Assembly: GCF_000444135.1 (NCBI RefSeq)
Contig: NZ_ATDK01000221.1
Location: forward strand, 18,237-82,236
DNA length: 64,000 bases
Direction: 5' to 3'
From: Pseudomonas avellanae BPIC 631
GTDB lineage: Bacteria; Pseudomonadota; Gammaproteobacteria; Pseudomonadales; Pseudomonadaceae
Made by a program: the position numbers and the translations under genes
The notes under the pieces: generated by a model
What the model saw: the letters and a program-made list of their open reading frames with translations, nothing else
Databases searched by the model: none
What the model was told of the DNA's origin: nothing
Shown: in pieces, positions 8,684 to 17,613 of the stretch
Position numbering within the stretch: the stretch's first letter is position 1
How the letters are laid out: each line of letters opens with the position of its first letter

Positions 8684-9002
8684 GTAGCTGGCGGCTGTGC
8701 ATGACCGGTACGCCAAGCGGGCGCTCACTTGATGCGTCGCGAAAAACCAATTTCATGAACACGTCTCGCAGACATGTCTGTGCCGCGCCGGTTGGCTGAC
8801 GACGACCCTGCTCCCAATCCTGAAGAGTACGCAAGCTGACACCCAATAGTTGAGCAAACGCATTCTGGGAAACACCGACTTTAGCTCGGGCCTCAGCAGC
8901 AGCCGATAGCGTCACCTCTGTAGTGCGCGCGGCCTTGCCATTTTTCATTTGGCGTACTGAATTCAGCAAGTCTTTCTGAAACTGCTCCATTTCATTGTCC
9001 AT
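8658..9002 (-). CDS. XRE-family antitoxin (HigA/MqsA-like)
   Basis: A 114-residue protein with a helix-turn-helix at about 40-72 ([20 protein letters not shown], then [12 protein letters not shown]). That motif is typical of antitoxins encoded directly downstream of RelE/HigB-like toxins. Its ATG overlaps the remnant toxin's stop by 11 bases, the normal layout of such pairs. The residues after about 75 do not look like the usual tail of these proteins, and the frame runs on into the convergent darG 3' end, so a late frameshift is possible but I cannot prove it. It would bind its own promoter, which should lie upstream of the toxin. Confidence 0.7.
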   Translation of the reverse strand: MDNEMEQFQKDLLNSVRQMKNGKAARTTEVTLSAAAEARAKVGVSQNAFAQLLGVSLRTLQDWEQGRRQPTGAAQTCLRDVFMKLVFRDASSERPLGVPVMHSRQLPRKRPSLD

Positions 9003-9144
9003 GACTGATCTCCTCTCTCAAATGACTCAGGAACGCGATCGGCAGATTGTCGAAGTTCGCCTTAGTGTAAGCAATCAATAGCCAGATATAGCCTTCTGAA
9101 AGCGCGCTGTAGTAGATGACTCGCGTGCCGCCACGCTTGCCCAT
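8992..9144 (-). pseudogene. RelE/HigB-like toxin, only the C-terminal 50 residues
   Basis: The minus strand from ATG 9144-9142 to TGA 8994-8992 encodes GKRGGTRVIYYSALSEGYIW and then LLIAYTKANFDN. This is the standard second half of RelE/HigB-like mRNA-interferase toxins (GKRGG-RVIYY). These proteins are usually 100-115 residues; the first half is missing and sequence upstream in all frames is unrelated. The frame is closed by TGA directly before the ATG. It sits immediately before the antitoxin gene. Confidence 0.6.
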
Positions 9145-9219
9145 TCAGCCACAGGTCAACACGGTCATAACATGGAACCAAAGCTTCGGAAAAGCTGCGC
9201 GCCAGACACTCAATCACTT

Positions 9220-9579
9220 TCACGCCCCCAACCGCCTCCGCCGCGCATCCAGCGCTCGGCGCAGCGAAACATCCGCATATTCCATGAAAAGCCCCGCCAG
9301 ACGATTCAGCGCAGCCTCTTCTTCTTCGCCGCCCACGATAGAATCAAAGCCCAGCGCACGCTTGTTCTGGTCGGGCAGCTCTTCCCAACTGGTCATGAGG
9401 TAGGCGTACATCGCGCTGACGATCTGGAGTTTGGTTGGGGAGTCAGATGCCGAAGTCGAGCATGCGACACACTGCTTGCATCGACTTCGCGTATGCGACA
9501 ACCCCGAATAACGATGTCTACGACTGAGCAACTGCGACTTTCTGGTTTTCATTTGGCCTCCTTGAGCGCGTGCGAGCAT
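9220..9579 (-). CDS. Hypothetical protein
   Basis: A 119-residue frame; only residues about 49-119 look protein-like (KLQIVSAMYAYLMTSWEELP, then an acidic EEEEAALNRLAGLFMEYADV and a basic RRALDARRRRLGA end). The N-terminal 45 residues are rich in Ser, Arg and Cys and may not be translated; an internal ATG (MKTRKS) is an alternative start. At its stop, a GTG overlaps (GTGA) and opens another frame of about 53 codons running toward the toxin remnant. I do not recognise either. This could be part of a decayed island gene. Confidence 0.3.
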   Translation of the reverse strand: MLARAQGGQMKTRKSQLLSRRHRYSGLSHTRSRCKQCVACSTSASDSPTKLQIVSAMYAYLMTSWEELPDQNKRALGFDSIVGGEEEEAALNRLAGLFMEYADVSLRRALDARRRRLGA

Positions 9580-9611
9580 CCTTGAGAAAGCATTTTAAAT
9601 GAAAAACCCAT

Positions 9612-9628
9612 TTTGGGATAATCCCAAA
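9612..9628. promoter_or_regulatory. Palindromic operator upstream of the small XRE gene
   Basis: TTTGGGAT-A-ATCCCAAA is a perfect inverted repeat of 8-base arms, 44 bases before the GTG of the helix-turn-helix gene at 9673. Its centre (GGATAATCC) also resembles a -10 box, so binding would block transcription. It is most simply the autoregulatory site of that gene. Confidence 0.6.
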
Positions 9629-9672
9629 TCAGGTTTATTTAGGTAGCCGGACTATTCAGACGGCGCGCCTAC

Positions 9673-9915
9673 GTGAAAACCATCCATAACGCTCGCTACC
9701 AAGCGCTGCTTGATCTTTTGCTGGAAGCGCGCAGTGCGGCTGGCATAACGCAAAAGGAATTGGCAGCCCGGCTCGGCCGACCACAGTCTTTTGTATCAAA
9801 AACAGAGAACGCCGAACGCAGGCTCGATGTGATTGAGTTCATGGATGTCTGCAGGGGGATCGGGACTGATCCGTATGCGTTGCTCAGCAAGCTGGAAGCC
9901 ATTGAGCCGCGCTGA
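9673..9915 (+). CDS. Small XRE-family transcriptional regulator
   Basis: An 80-residue single helix-turn-helix protein: ARSAAGITQKELAARLGRPQ and SFVSKTENAERRLDVIEF form the Cro/CI-type domain that fills nearly the whole chain. It starts with GTG at 9673; no good Shine-Dalgarno is visible, which is the weakest part of the call. Proteins of this size often serve as antitoxins or as repressors of small mobile modules, but no partner toxin lies downstream, where the next gene is convergent. A strong palindrome upstream suggests autoregulation. Confidence 0.75.
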   Translation: MKTIHNARYQALLDLLLEARSAAGITQKELAARLGRPQSFVSKTENAERRLDVIEFMDVCRGIGTDPYALLSKLEAIEPR

Positions 9916-9971
9916 CCGACCACGGCGTTTGTGCAGCAGCTTCGTTCTTTTCAGTCAGATTAGCCGGGGGC

Positions 9972-10823
9972 TTACCGACACCCCGTAAACTCCAGACCTC
10001 TCCACACCTTCCAGGCCTCTTCCCATCCGGTTTCGTGGGTCGCACCCGCAACGATAATCAGCAGACTGCATGCTGTGTGGCCCAGTAGCCGGTTATAACG
10101 CTTCGCTAATTCAGTGGGTATCATTTCGTCACCTGCTCCTGAAAAGTGACGCTGAGGTATAAGCGCCAAGCGCTGGGTGTAATCCAGTGGGTCAAGTGAC
10201 CCGCTGAGCGGCGAAAGGCTTTTTGTTTTTATCCATTGTGTCGGGTCGAGGTTGCCCGCGAGGGTCTGAACACCAGTCACGTCATCCCGCTGCGCAGCGA
10301 GCAACAGTGCCAGGGTAGCGCCACCGGAATAGCCGATTAACTCAAACTCACGGTTACCGTAGCGGTGTTTCAATTGGTCCAGCGCCTGGCTGATGCTGGC
10401 GACGACTTCAGGAGAGAAGCGCCGATGGGTCCAGAGCGCGGAGTTGCACGCTGCGGTCTTGATGAACTGGCAGGGTCGCGCCAGGTAAGCATTGGGCGTC
10501 GGATCGTTGATTGCCAGGCTCGGTACAAGCAGTTTCCGTGGGCTTGGATCAAGACTGGGCTGGGTTGCCGTGGCCCAGGCGTGACCGTCGCCTTCCAGAT
10601 ATACCCGCAGGCGCGCGGCCTTGAAGGTCTCTGGCGGCAATAGCGCGATCAGCGGAAAAGGCTGTCCCGGCAGGATCTGCATCTGCCGGTGGTGCTCGTC
10701 CGCCAATTGTTGCAATGCGGCGCTTGGCGACTGACAACCCGAGATGAAGGCGCTGACCAGCAGCGCCATCAAAACCCCATGAATACCGACCCGGCGTTGT
10801 TCGCAAGGACGATGCCCGTTCAT
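9972..10823 (-). CDS. Alpha/beta-hydrolase lipoprotein
   Basis: A 283-residue protein with a lipoprotein signal: hydrophobic VLMALLVSAFISGC with the lipobox cysteine at 30. The body is an alpha/beta-hydrolase with the nucleophile elbow GYSGG (Ser166) in FELIGYSGGATLALLLAAQ and a likely catalytic histidine in AGATHETGW near residue 260. It is expected to be membrane-anchored, facing the periplasm. Its ATG shares one base with the stop of the autotransporter frame upstream (TGATG), so it was probably co-translated with that gene. The substrate is unknown; esterase or lipase activity is a guess from the fold. Confidence 0.8.
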   Translation of the reverse strand: MNGHRPCEQRRVGIHGVLMALLVSAFISGCQSPSAALQQLADEHHRQMQILPGQPFPLIALLPPETFKAARLRVYLEGDGHAWATATQPSLDPSPRKLLVPSLAINDPTPNAYLARPCQFIKTAACNSALWTHRRFSPEVVASISQALDQLKHRYGNREFELIGYSGGATLALLLAAQRDDVTGVQTLAGNLDPTQWIKTKSLSPLSGSLDPLDYTQRLALIPQRHFSGAGDEMIPTELAKRYNRLLGHTACSLLIIVAGATHETGWEEAWKVWRGLEFTGCR

Positions 10824-13113
10824 CAGAAGTCGTAACGCACTTTTGCCGAAAACACGTCGGCATTGAAGCCGGACTTTCCGATGTAGTCGTAGTTGACGCC
10901 CAATGTAACTGCGCCCAGTTTGTAATCGGCACCTACACCGGCTTCGTAGCTGTCACGCACCGCTTTGGCGCCAGTTGTCACGAACGGCGTGCTGCCGAGC
11001 AAAAAGGTCGATGTACTCTGAGCCTCGTCGGCGGCGAAGTCATGGTAAGCCATCAGCTTGGCCTGCGGCTCCAGCGTGCCGGCACCCAAGGTGAAACTGC
11101 CAGCCACACGCATACCTGCGCCCAACTCAATCGCCTCATAACGCTGGTCTTCTACTTTCAGCGCAGCCGAAGAACCTTTTTCGCGGTAGCCATCAATGTT
11201 TACCTGGCTGTAACGCGCAGCAAGACGTGGCTCGATCAGTACTTGCGGGCTAACGTGGTAGGTGTAGCCGCCCACCAGATTCAGGCCCAGCAGGTCACTG
11301 TCGTAATCGGCCTTGGCACGTGTGCCCGCGATGCTGCGCTTGCTCTGGTTGTCGTTGAAGCCGTAAGTCAGGCTGGTATCCACGAAATAGTTGCCCTGCT
11401 CAAACCCGCCGTACAGCGTATAGGCATGGCTCTCGACGTCGGTTTGGTTGCCACTTTTGCCATTCACATCGGTGTTGATGAAGCTATAGGCCAGTCCCAG
11501 GGTCAGGTTTTCATTGACCTTGCCGTCAGCACCTACTGCGATTCCGTTGCTGTAGGCGTTGTAGCCGGCAATGCCGTCACGCCGGTCTTGAGTGGCGTCG
11601 CTGTAGAGTGACTGGACCCAAACACCCGCATCTTTGAAGCCTTCACCAGAGGATGCACCGCGTATCGAACTGGTGCGGCTGCCCGTCACATTGCTGATCA
11701 GGCTCTGGCTGGTGGTGGCGGCGCTTCTGGCCCCACCGCTGACTTCCGGGGCCAACTCCGAAGCCAGTTTGGCAACTTGACCTCCATCCGCGTTCAACAA
11801 GAGCTGTTTGAACGAGTCGCTGTCATTCAATCTGCTGATGATGCTGTCACCGGTCAAGGTGACCAGTGTTGCCTGTTCATTAACTGAGCCGCCGTTATCA
11901 GCAACTACCTGGGCGACCTCTTCCCGGCCTTTACCGGTGACTACAGCCACCACGTTTTTGCCGTCGACGGTATAGCTGTCGATTTTAAGTAGCGCCGAGG
12001 TACTGACCACATCGAGCTTGCCGACAGGATCGACCGCTTTTCCATCTTTGCTCAGTAATTCGATCTTACCTGCTTCGATGAGCTGGTAAGTCGTGCCGTT
12101 GGCGTTGAAGTCGTCACCCTTGGCTGCCAGCTTCACTTGCGCGCCCTGTTCGAACTGGGTAGTGCCGGTCACTTTCAGCACCGCAATTTTAGCATCAGTG
12201 GCATTGCTCAGATTCAGGCCGAGCGCAGAGTTGCCGTCGACATAGAGGTCACCATTAATGCTGGTGTGCGTGGACTCGAAGGTCATGGTAGTGGGGCTGC
12301 CGGAAGTGCCGCCAACGGAAACCTCGCCGCCCGTCTTGAGACGAATGTTGTAGCCATCTGTACGGCTGTCAGTACCAGTGAAAGAGGTATCACCTTCCAA
12401 CTCGATATTGCTCAGGTCTATCAGGTGCCGACCACAACGCTGCCTTTTCTCAGGATCAGCTCGACCGGTCGGTTGCTTTTTGAAGCGTCGATGGCTCTGT
12501 CTGCAGAAATGATCGAGCCGGTGTTGTAGATGTTGAAGTCGCCCCGCTCGATGAACCAGGGTTGAGCATTGCTAAGGCTGTATCGGGTAGTACCGATCGC
12601 AATAGCAGCGCCCTCCCCACGAATTGTCCCCGCATTGGTGATATAAGCATTGGAGCCAGTGATCGTGGCACCGTCGATGCGAAGGCCTTTAGAGCCCGTA
12701 CCCGTGGCGGAAATGCTGCCCTGGTTGTCGAAAACAGCCAGACTCGTCGCGACATCCAGAGCAGTCGCCCCTGTACCCACCACATCAATCAGGCCGCGGT
12801 TGATAACGCTGCCGACAATTCTGCCGCCTTCGAGACTGACGCCTTTGGCATCTTCACCGCCGGCAAGGTTGCCGGAGTTGTTGATGTTCGCGTTGAGGAT
12901 CAGATCCCTGTCAACGGTCGAACCGCTGAGTTTGATCGCATCTTTAACCGTACTGCCGGTATAGGCGCCGTTGATTTCAAGATTGCCAGTATGGGTCTGA
13001 CGCTCGCTGTTGTAGCCCGCATTGGTCAGTTGGACAGTTTCAGCAAAAGCCGGGATAGCAGTTGCAGCCACAGCCATGGCGAGAAGGGTCTTGCGAAAAA
13101 TCACAGCGGTCAC
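10823..13113 (-). pseudogene. Type Va autotransporter, split by a frameshift
   Basis: The first part (13113-12421) starts with GTG after AAGGA and encodes a signal peptide (ending AIPAFAE) and a repeat-rich passenger with NxGxI-type strands (for example NAGTIRGEGAAIAIG). It stops at VVVGT followed by TGA. The second part (about 12418-10823) continues in another frame with IDLSNIELEGDTSFTG, the rest of the passenger, a linker with SRTSSIRGASSG, and a C-terminal autotransporter beta-barrel of about 260 residues ending in KVRYDF. Adding one base at acc-tgatagac (about 12419-12422) restores a single frame of about 763 residues. The barrel and signal peptide look intact, so the lesion is probably recent or an assembly error. 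A secreted surface or adhesion role is inferred from the family. Confidence 0.8.
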
Positions 13114-13291
13114 GATTCATTCCTTATGTTGGGGCGTTTCCATGCGTAGCGGGAACCTGCTGCGGCAAAAAATGGCGATTGGCCACATAGAAGAGCGCGG
13201 CGAGAATAAAGTAACAGCCTTGAAATAACATCAAATATTATCGGTACATTCATGCCTCGTTAAACTGTGCAGGTGTTCGGGCTTATGATGT

Positions 13292-14335
13292 CTAAACCCT
13301 ATACGACCCCACATGCCCCAGCTTCCTGGTCTTTCGCCAACACGAGCGTACAACTCTTGCCAGCGGTGGCGAGAGGCTGAACATGACGACGGTTGCGAAC
13401 GATATCCACCAGCCGGGGCGCAGGCAGTTGAGTACGTATTGGTTGAGCCAGATGCGCGCTATTCTCGACCGGTAAGCGCCAGGCCCAAGGCGCCCTAGTT
13501 GCTCTATGTCATGTGCTGTGTAGAGCGTTTTCAGCACGTAGCTGTTTGCGGTAAAGCGCTCGGGGAAATCGACCCCGGCTTCCTGGTGGTTCAATACCCT
13601 GAAATTGCACCTCAAGACGTTATCCCACAGCTTCAGATTGCTAAGGCCTACCTGGCAGGGTTTCGCAAGTCGGGCGTCGATACCGCGCCTGCGCATGAGG
13701 CCAAGCATGAGTGCCTGTTCGCTCACCATACGCGCGGATGTATAGCCGATGAAGTTTCCGAACGGGTTGCGAGACGGCGTGTTGTTGAAGAGTTCTTCTC
13801 TTTTGAACAACGGCTGTACCCACATGGCAAGCATGGCGTCACGGGTGCCGAACTGGACCAGGTCCGATATGTGAAACAGCATCGGCATCTGTTCAGGGTT
13901 GCGAATGTAAAGCGTCGTGGTGGTGATAGGCGTGTCGAACAATCGGGGCTCGACGGGCTCGTTGTCATCTGGCCGGCCGATGACAGCAAGTGCAGCGCTG
14001 GTCAGGTTGTGATCAGCGCGCATCTTCATGATGTAAGGCCGTGCTGCAGCCTGAATCCCGTACAGCGTTGATCGCAGCATGCGATTGACGTTGATCTGAT
14101 TGCCGGCATCGTCGACGAAGGTACCGGGATCATCCGACAGAATAATCTGGTCAGCTTCCGCTGAAGAAACATCTTCAGTGCGCCAGGTTGAAACGATGAT
14201 TTCCGCGTGTGGCAAATGCGTTCTTATCGATGCGATGCAGGCGAAGATGTTCCGCTTGGGGCTTAAGTTTCGATAGAGAGGGCCCTGGATAACCACACTG
14301 ATCTTTGTGGAATCAACGGCCGCAAGATGAGGCAT
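13292..14335 (-). CDS. WavE-family lipopolysaccharide/capsule synthesis protein
   Basis: A 347-residue protein resembling the WavE/LPS-synthesis family: the N-terminus ISVVIQGPLYRN is followed by ACIASIRTHLPHAEIIVSTW and DQIILSDDPGTFVDD, a glycosyltransferase-like fold. Near the C-terminus there is one hydrophobic segment (WWISFATVVMFSLSPPLA) and a basic tail, suggesting membrane attachment. It is the last gene of the minus-strand glycan cluster that starts at 19091. It is 125 bases from the cupin gene, so it may have its own start of transcription. It is the only plausible glycosyl-transfer enzyme in the cluster. Confidence 0.7.
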   Translation of the reverse strand: MPHLAAVDSTKISVVIQGPLYRNLSPKRNIFACIASIRTHLPHAEIIVSTWRTEDVSSAEADQIILSDDPGTFVDDAGNQINVNRMLRSTLYGIQAAARPYIMKMRADHNLTSAALAVIGRPDDNEPVEPRLFDTPITTTTLYIRNPEQMPMLFHISDLVQFGTRDAMLAMWVQPLFKREELFNNTPSRNPFGNFIGYTSARMVSEQALMLGLMRRRGIDARLAKPCQVGLSNLKLWDNVLRCNFRVLNHQEAGVDFPERFTANSYVLKTLYTAHDIEQLGRLGPGAYRSRIARIWLNQYVLNCLRPGWWISFATVVMFSLSPPLARVVRSCWRKTRKLGHVGSYRV

Positions 14336-14460
14336 GTTTTAAACCTTGTAATGGGAAACGACCGCTAACAACGGCAAGAACAGATCAGTCAGATGGATCT
14401 TGCAGCTCGCTCGCCGACGCATGACCAAGGCCTGGATGGTGCTCTATAGGGGGGCATGCG

Positions 14461-14781
14461 TCAGACCACGTACTTGTCATCGAGCGCACCCGGCAACTTG
14501 ACGACCACGGTGGTCGCATCGGTAAGCGCCTCGAAAGCCGTGATATCGCCGGGTTCAAGAACGATGATGTCGCCGGCCTCCCAGACTTTATCGCGCATGA
14601 TGACTGACCCGCAAAGCAGCACCGTTATCTCGGTGGCAACCTTGTGATAGTGAGCCACTTCCCTGTCGCCGGCCTTGTAATGCTTGATGCCCACCTCGCA
14701 GGACTCGGTATTGAACGCGGACGGTTCAAACCCGCCCACAAACCAGCCTTTGACCATGTCCTCCAGCTTTGCCGTTTTCAT
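14461..14781 (-). CDS. Small cupin-fold protein
   Basis: A 106-residue cupin with the metal-type motif HYHKVATEITVLLCG (HxH...E) at about 44-58 and second motif EAGDIIVLEPGDITAFEA. Its ATG overlaps the stop of the nucleotidyltransferase upstream (ATGA), so it belongs to that operon. In glycan clusters such cupins are often sugar-nucleotide epimerases or isomerases, or regulatory binding proteins, but at this size the exact job cannot be told. Confidence 0.75.
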   Translation of the reverse strand: MKTAKLEDMVKGWFVGGFEPSAFNTESCEVGIKHYKAGDREVAHYHKVATEITVLLCGSVIMRDKVWEAGDIIVLEPGDITAFEALTDATTVVVKLPGALDDKYVV

Positions 14782-15509
14782 CGAATGTCCGCCATTTCAA
14801 ACGCGTGAAGCTGGTTCTGGGTTTTCAAGGGGCGGTACTGACGGGGTTCAATCCGGTAGGCACCAATTTTCTTGCGTAACAGCACCAGTTCATTGAGGGC
14901 TGGAGCGATGTAGAAGTGGTCGTTGACCCTCGCGTCCTTGCGAATCATTTCCTTGGCGGCAGAGACAAACAGCGAACCGGATTTGAACCAGTACATACCT
15001 GCAATGGCGTGGGGACTGATCGGATTCTTTTCGGCAGCCTCGATAACGCGCTGGTCGCTGTCCAGGCGTGCAAATGAATAACGAGGGTGCAGAGAGTTGA
15101 AGATGACGACACCGGCGTCCTCGTTCGCCTCCCGAAACCCACGCAGCACCTCTCGCAGTTCTATGTCGAGAAAATCACTGACGCTGAGGATCAGCAGCTC
15201 ATCATCGTTATCGATTTGCCCGCTCGCCAGAAGCGCGGTGCAGGCAGCGCCCTGGGTGATGTTGTGAACGGGAAGAACGCTGGCAGAAGGATGCATCTGC
15301 TGGACCATGTTGCGCAGGTGCAAACGGATCACGTCGTCATTAGAGAACGTGCAGATGATCCTGCGCGGCTCAAGCGCGGCACAATTATCGATCAGCGTGT
15401 GGATCAATGGCTTGCCGTTGTACTCGCACAAGTATTCGGGGTACTCGCCATCGCCGGGCTGCGCTTCGCTCTTTTTGCCCGACAGAAGAATGATGTTCAG
15501 TGTGCTCAC
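14778..15509 (-). CDS. Nucleotidyltransferase-like protein with degenerate activation loop
   Basis: A 243-residue protein with the nucleotidyltransferase fold seen in the sister gene at 16774: YNGKPLIHTLIDNC, ITQGAACTALLASG, LILSVSDFLDIEL and FNSLHPRYSFARLD have direct counterparts there. The nucleotide-binding loop, which in the sister is AGAGSRF...PKPLIP, is here SGKKSEAQPGDGEYPEY and lacks the glycine-rich signature. The GTG at 15509 overlaps the HAD stop (GTGA), which fixes the start; the frame is open further upstream only as a shadow. It may have a changed substrate, or act as a partner of the canonical enzyme. Confidence 0.75.
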   Translation of the reverse strand: MSTLNIILLSGKKSEAQPGDGEYPEYLCEYNGKPLIHTLIDNCAALEPRRIICTFSNDDVIRLHLRNMVQQMHPSASVLPVHNITQGAACTALLASGQIDNDDELLILSVSDFLDIELREVLRGFREANEDAGVVIFNSLHPRYSFARLDSDQRVIEAAEKNPISPHAIAGMYWFKSGSLFVSAAKEMIRKDARVNDHFYIAPALNELVLLRKKIGAYRIEPRQYRPLKTQNQLHAFEMADIR

Positions 15510-16144
15510 AGGCTGGCCACCTTGTCGGCGTTGATCTGTTCGACTCGGCCAAGGATGTTGTTGAGGTTTGCATCGCAGGTTTGCGCAACAACCAGAACAT
15601 GGGCTCCCGAGGCTCTGGCGGCCTTGATGCCATTTTCGTTGTCTTCGACGATCAGGCACTCTTCGGGCTTCATGCCAAGCTGCTTGATGGCTTTGGTGTA
15701 GATGTCGGGCGCGGGCTTTGCGTGCGCCACGTCTTCGTTGGAAAGTTGCAGGTCGAGGTATTTATCAAGATCTGCCCTGCCCATCATGACCTCCACGGTG
15801 TTGCGAATGGAGTTGGACGCAACGGCCAGCTTGTAGCCCAGGGTTTTCAGCGATGACAACGCATACTGATGCACAAACGTCGGTTTGCACTGGGCGTGGA
15901 CAATCTCCATGGTGTATTGCTGTTTCATCTCGTTGATGAAGGTGTGCAAGGCAACCGGCAGGTCACGTTCGATACTCAACATGTCGAGTTTTCGCGAAGT
16001 GGGCAGACCGTCATAGGCCGTCAGGTGTTCGTGGCGACTGATGGTGTAGCCGAACAGACTGAGCGCTTTGTTCAGTGCATCGTAGTGCCACTCCTTCGCT
16101 TCGATGAGGACACCATCCATATCGAAAATCACTGCCTTGATCAT
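15506..16144 (-). CDS. HAD-superfamily phosphatase/phosphomutase
   Basis: A 212-residue HAD subfamily IA protein. Motif I is FDMDGVLIEAKEWHYDALNK, motif II VASNS, motif III around HAKPAPDIY, and motif IV IVEDNENGIKAARASGA. It resembles beta-phosphoglucomutases and sugar-phosphate phosphatases. In this operon it could supply or dephosphorylate a sugar or polyol phosphate ahead of nucleotidyl activation. It is spaced seven bases from the upstream gene and overlaps the downstream one by four. Confidence 0.85.
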   Translation of the reverse strand: MIKAVIFDMDGVLIEAKEWHYDALNKALSLFGYTISRHEHLTAYDGLPTSRKLDMLSIERDLPVALHTFINEMKQQYTMEIVHAQCKPTFVHQYALSSLKTLGYKLAVASNSIRNTVEVMMGRADLDKYLDLQLSNEDVAHAKPAPDIYTKAIKQLGMKPEECLIVEDNENGIKAARASGAHVLVVAQTCDANLNNILGRVEQINADKVASL

Positions 16145-16151
16145 GATTGCC

Positions 16152-16772
16152 TCACTTGAAGAAAATGGCTGCGTCTGCGGGAGTATCAGTGCACAGCGTC
16201 AAACGGTTCTCCGACCTGAACTCAACCAACTGTTGCCAGAGCGCCATGCAGTCGCGGCCGTGCAGTTCCGGTGAAACCACACAGACCTGCTTGCCTTGTG
16301 ACAAAAGATCGCCAATGACCTGATTGGAAAACCACTCGCCGTCGAAACCATCAAGCCAGACGCCTGCTGCCCTTTCGAGCCAGGCGGGTGAAGGTTCAAC
16401 GTCGCTGAGGCGGGAATAGGTGATGACCTCTTCGTCGAGGTAACTGCGCATGTCCGGAACAGCCATGTCGAAGACGAACCAGTTGCTGTGGCCGTAACGG
16501 GCAAACGTCTTTTTGAGCGCCAGCGCCATGCCATCGGCCTTGACGTTGATGGCCAGAGGCAGGTTGCGACCCGCCATGATGTCGAGCAGACCGTCGAGCG
16601 TCAGTTCGCCGCCCACGGGCATGTCATGAGAAATCACGAGTTGACCCGCCACATCACGAACATCGGTTTCGGTACCGAAACCGAAACCGAAGTCGAATGA
16701 TCGATGGAAGGCTTGCGTCAGGTTACGCTCGGGCTTGTGCAGCCAGTAGCCGCGATGGCTGATGATCTGCAT
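16152..16772 (-). CDS. Glycerophosphodiester phosphodiesterase-like protein
   Basis: A 206-residue TIM-barrel protein: IISHRGYW at the N-terminus and FGTETDVRD, then LVISHDMPVGG match the HRG, ExD and HD catalytic motifs of the GDPD family. It is shorter than typical GDPDs (about 240-330), and it is cytoplasmic (no signal). In glycan clusters such proteins may trim or build a phosphodiester-linked decoration. A hexanucleotide repeat (accgaa three times) and a 20-base palindrome at 16664-16683 fall in the FGFGFGTETD codons. It ends just before the WavE-HAD part of the operon and is one base from the nucleotidyltransferase stop. Confidence 0.75.
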   Translation of the reverse strand: MQIISHRGYWLHKPERNLTQAFHRSFDFGFGFGTETDVRDVAGQLVISHDMPVGGELTLDGLLDIMAGRNLPLAINVKADGMALALKKTFARYGHSNWFVFDMAVPDMRSYLDEEVITYSRLSDVEPSPAWLERAAGVWLDGFDGEWFSNQVIGDLLSQGKQVCVVSPELHGRDCMALWQQLVEFRSENRLTLCTDTPADAAIFFK

Positions 16773-16773
16773 G

Positions 16774-17535
16774 TCAGTTCCCGACGCCCGAGGCTGCCTG
16801 CCGGCTTAAAGGCAGTGACAGAAACAGGTTCAGATCGACGGGTATGCCAAGGCCATACATGCCATGACCCTCAGCGCCAATGCTGTAATGAACGACCTTT
16901 GCGCCTTGCTCGATGAGCTCGTTGTAAGCCGGCGCGACGTAGAACTCGCCGTTGACGCGAAGATCTTTCAGGACCATCGCGTCGATGGCTGATATCAGCT
17001 GGCCGCCACTGCGAAAGTTGTAGATGCCGACAGTGGCTTCGTCCGAGATGACTTCCTTTTCAACCACGCGATTGATGTGGCCTTGTGAATTGAACCCCAC
17101 GAATGACCACTTCGGATCGCTGGCTTTCATGGTCATGATCAGGCCTGCGGCATCGCATTCGTTCATTGCATGCAGATAGGCATTGATGTCTACGTCAACG
17201 TACTGGTCGCTGTTGGCAATCATCACTTGCTGGTCATAATCGATCAGGTGCCTTGCTGCGTAAACAGTGCAGGCCGCACCACCGGTCAAACCGCCAAGTT
17301 CGACGATGTCGCAACCGGGTGCCCAGGCATTCAGTTTTTCTCTGAGCCCGTAGGCCGCGACCTGTTCCGCCTGACAGATAAAGATGAAGCTGTGCGGGCA
17401 GTCAGGTGTCAGGTTATCAATCACGACCTTGATCATCGGCACACCATGCACAGGGATCAGTGGCTTTGGGGCCGTGTAGCCTGCAACGGCAAAGCGACTC
17501 CCGGCTCCGGCCATTGGAACGATAATTTGCAGCAT
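16774..17535 (-). CDS. Sugar/polyol nucleotidyltransferase
   Basis: A 253-residue nucleotidyltransferase: IIVPMAGAGSRFAVAGYTAP and KPLIPVHGVPMIKVV are the classic nucleotide-binding and activation motifs, IANSDQYVDVD is the metal-binding Asp region, and VEKEVISDEATVGIYNF the sugar-binding part. It should activate a sugar-1-phosphate or polyol phosphate with an NTP. It is 78 bases downstream of the ABC ATPase gene in the same direction; the gap is AT-rich. The paralogue at 14778 shares its layout, so the operon carries two related transferases. Confidence 0.85.
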   Translation of the reverse strand: MLQIIVPMAGAGSRFAVAGYTAPKPLIPVHGVPMIKVVIDNLTPDCPHSFIFICQAEQVAAYGLREKLNAWAPGCDIVELGGLTGGAACTVYAARHLIDYDQQVMIANSDQYVDVDINAYLHAMNECDAAGLIMTMKASDPKWSFVGFNSQGHINRVVEKEVISDEATVGIYNFRSGGQLISAIDAMVLKDLRVNGEFYVAPAYNELIEQGAKVVHYSIGAEGHGMYGLGIPVDLNLFLSLPLSRQAASGVGN

Positions 17536-17613
17536 GGAAATCCCTGTGTGAAATAGTGTTTACCCAGTCGATAGAAGCCTGACGCCTTGAAATTTTAAAC
17601 TTCAAAAAAGAGA

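Noticed and set aside
9172..9585. A 137-codon plus-strand frame in the toxin-antitoxin strip
   Set aside because: Ser/Arg/Gln-rich with no recognisable motif and opposite a more plausible minus-strand frame.
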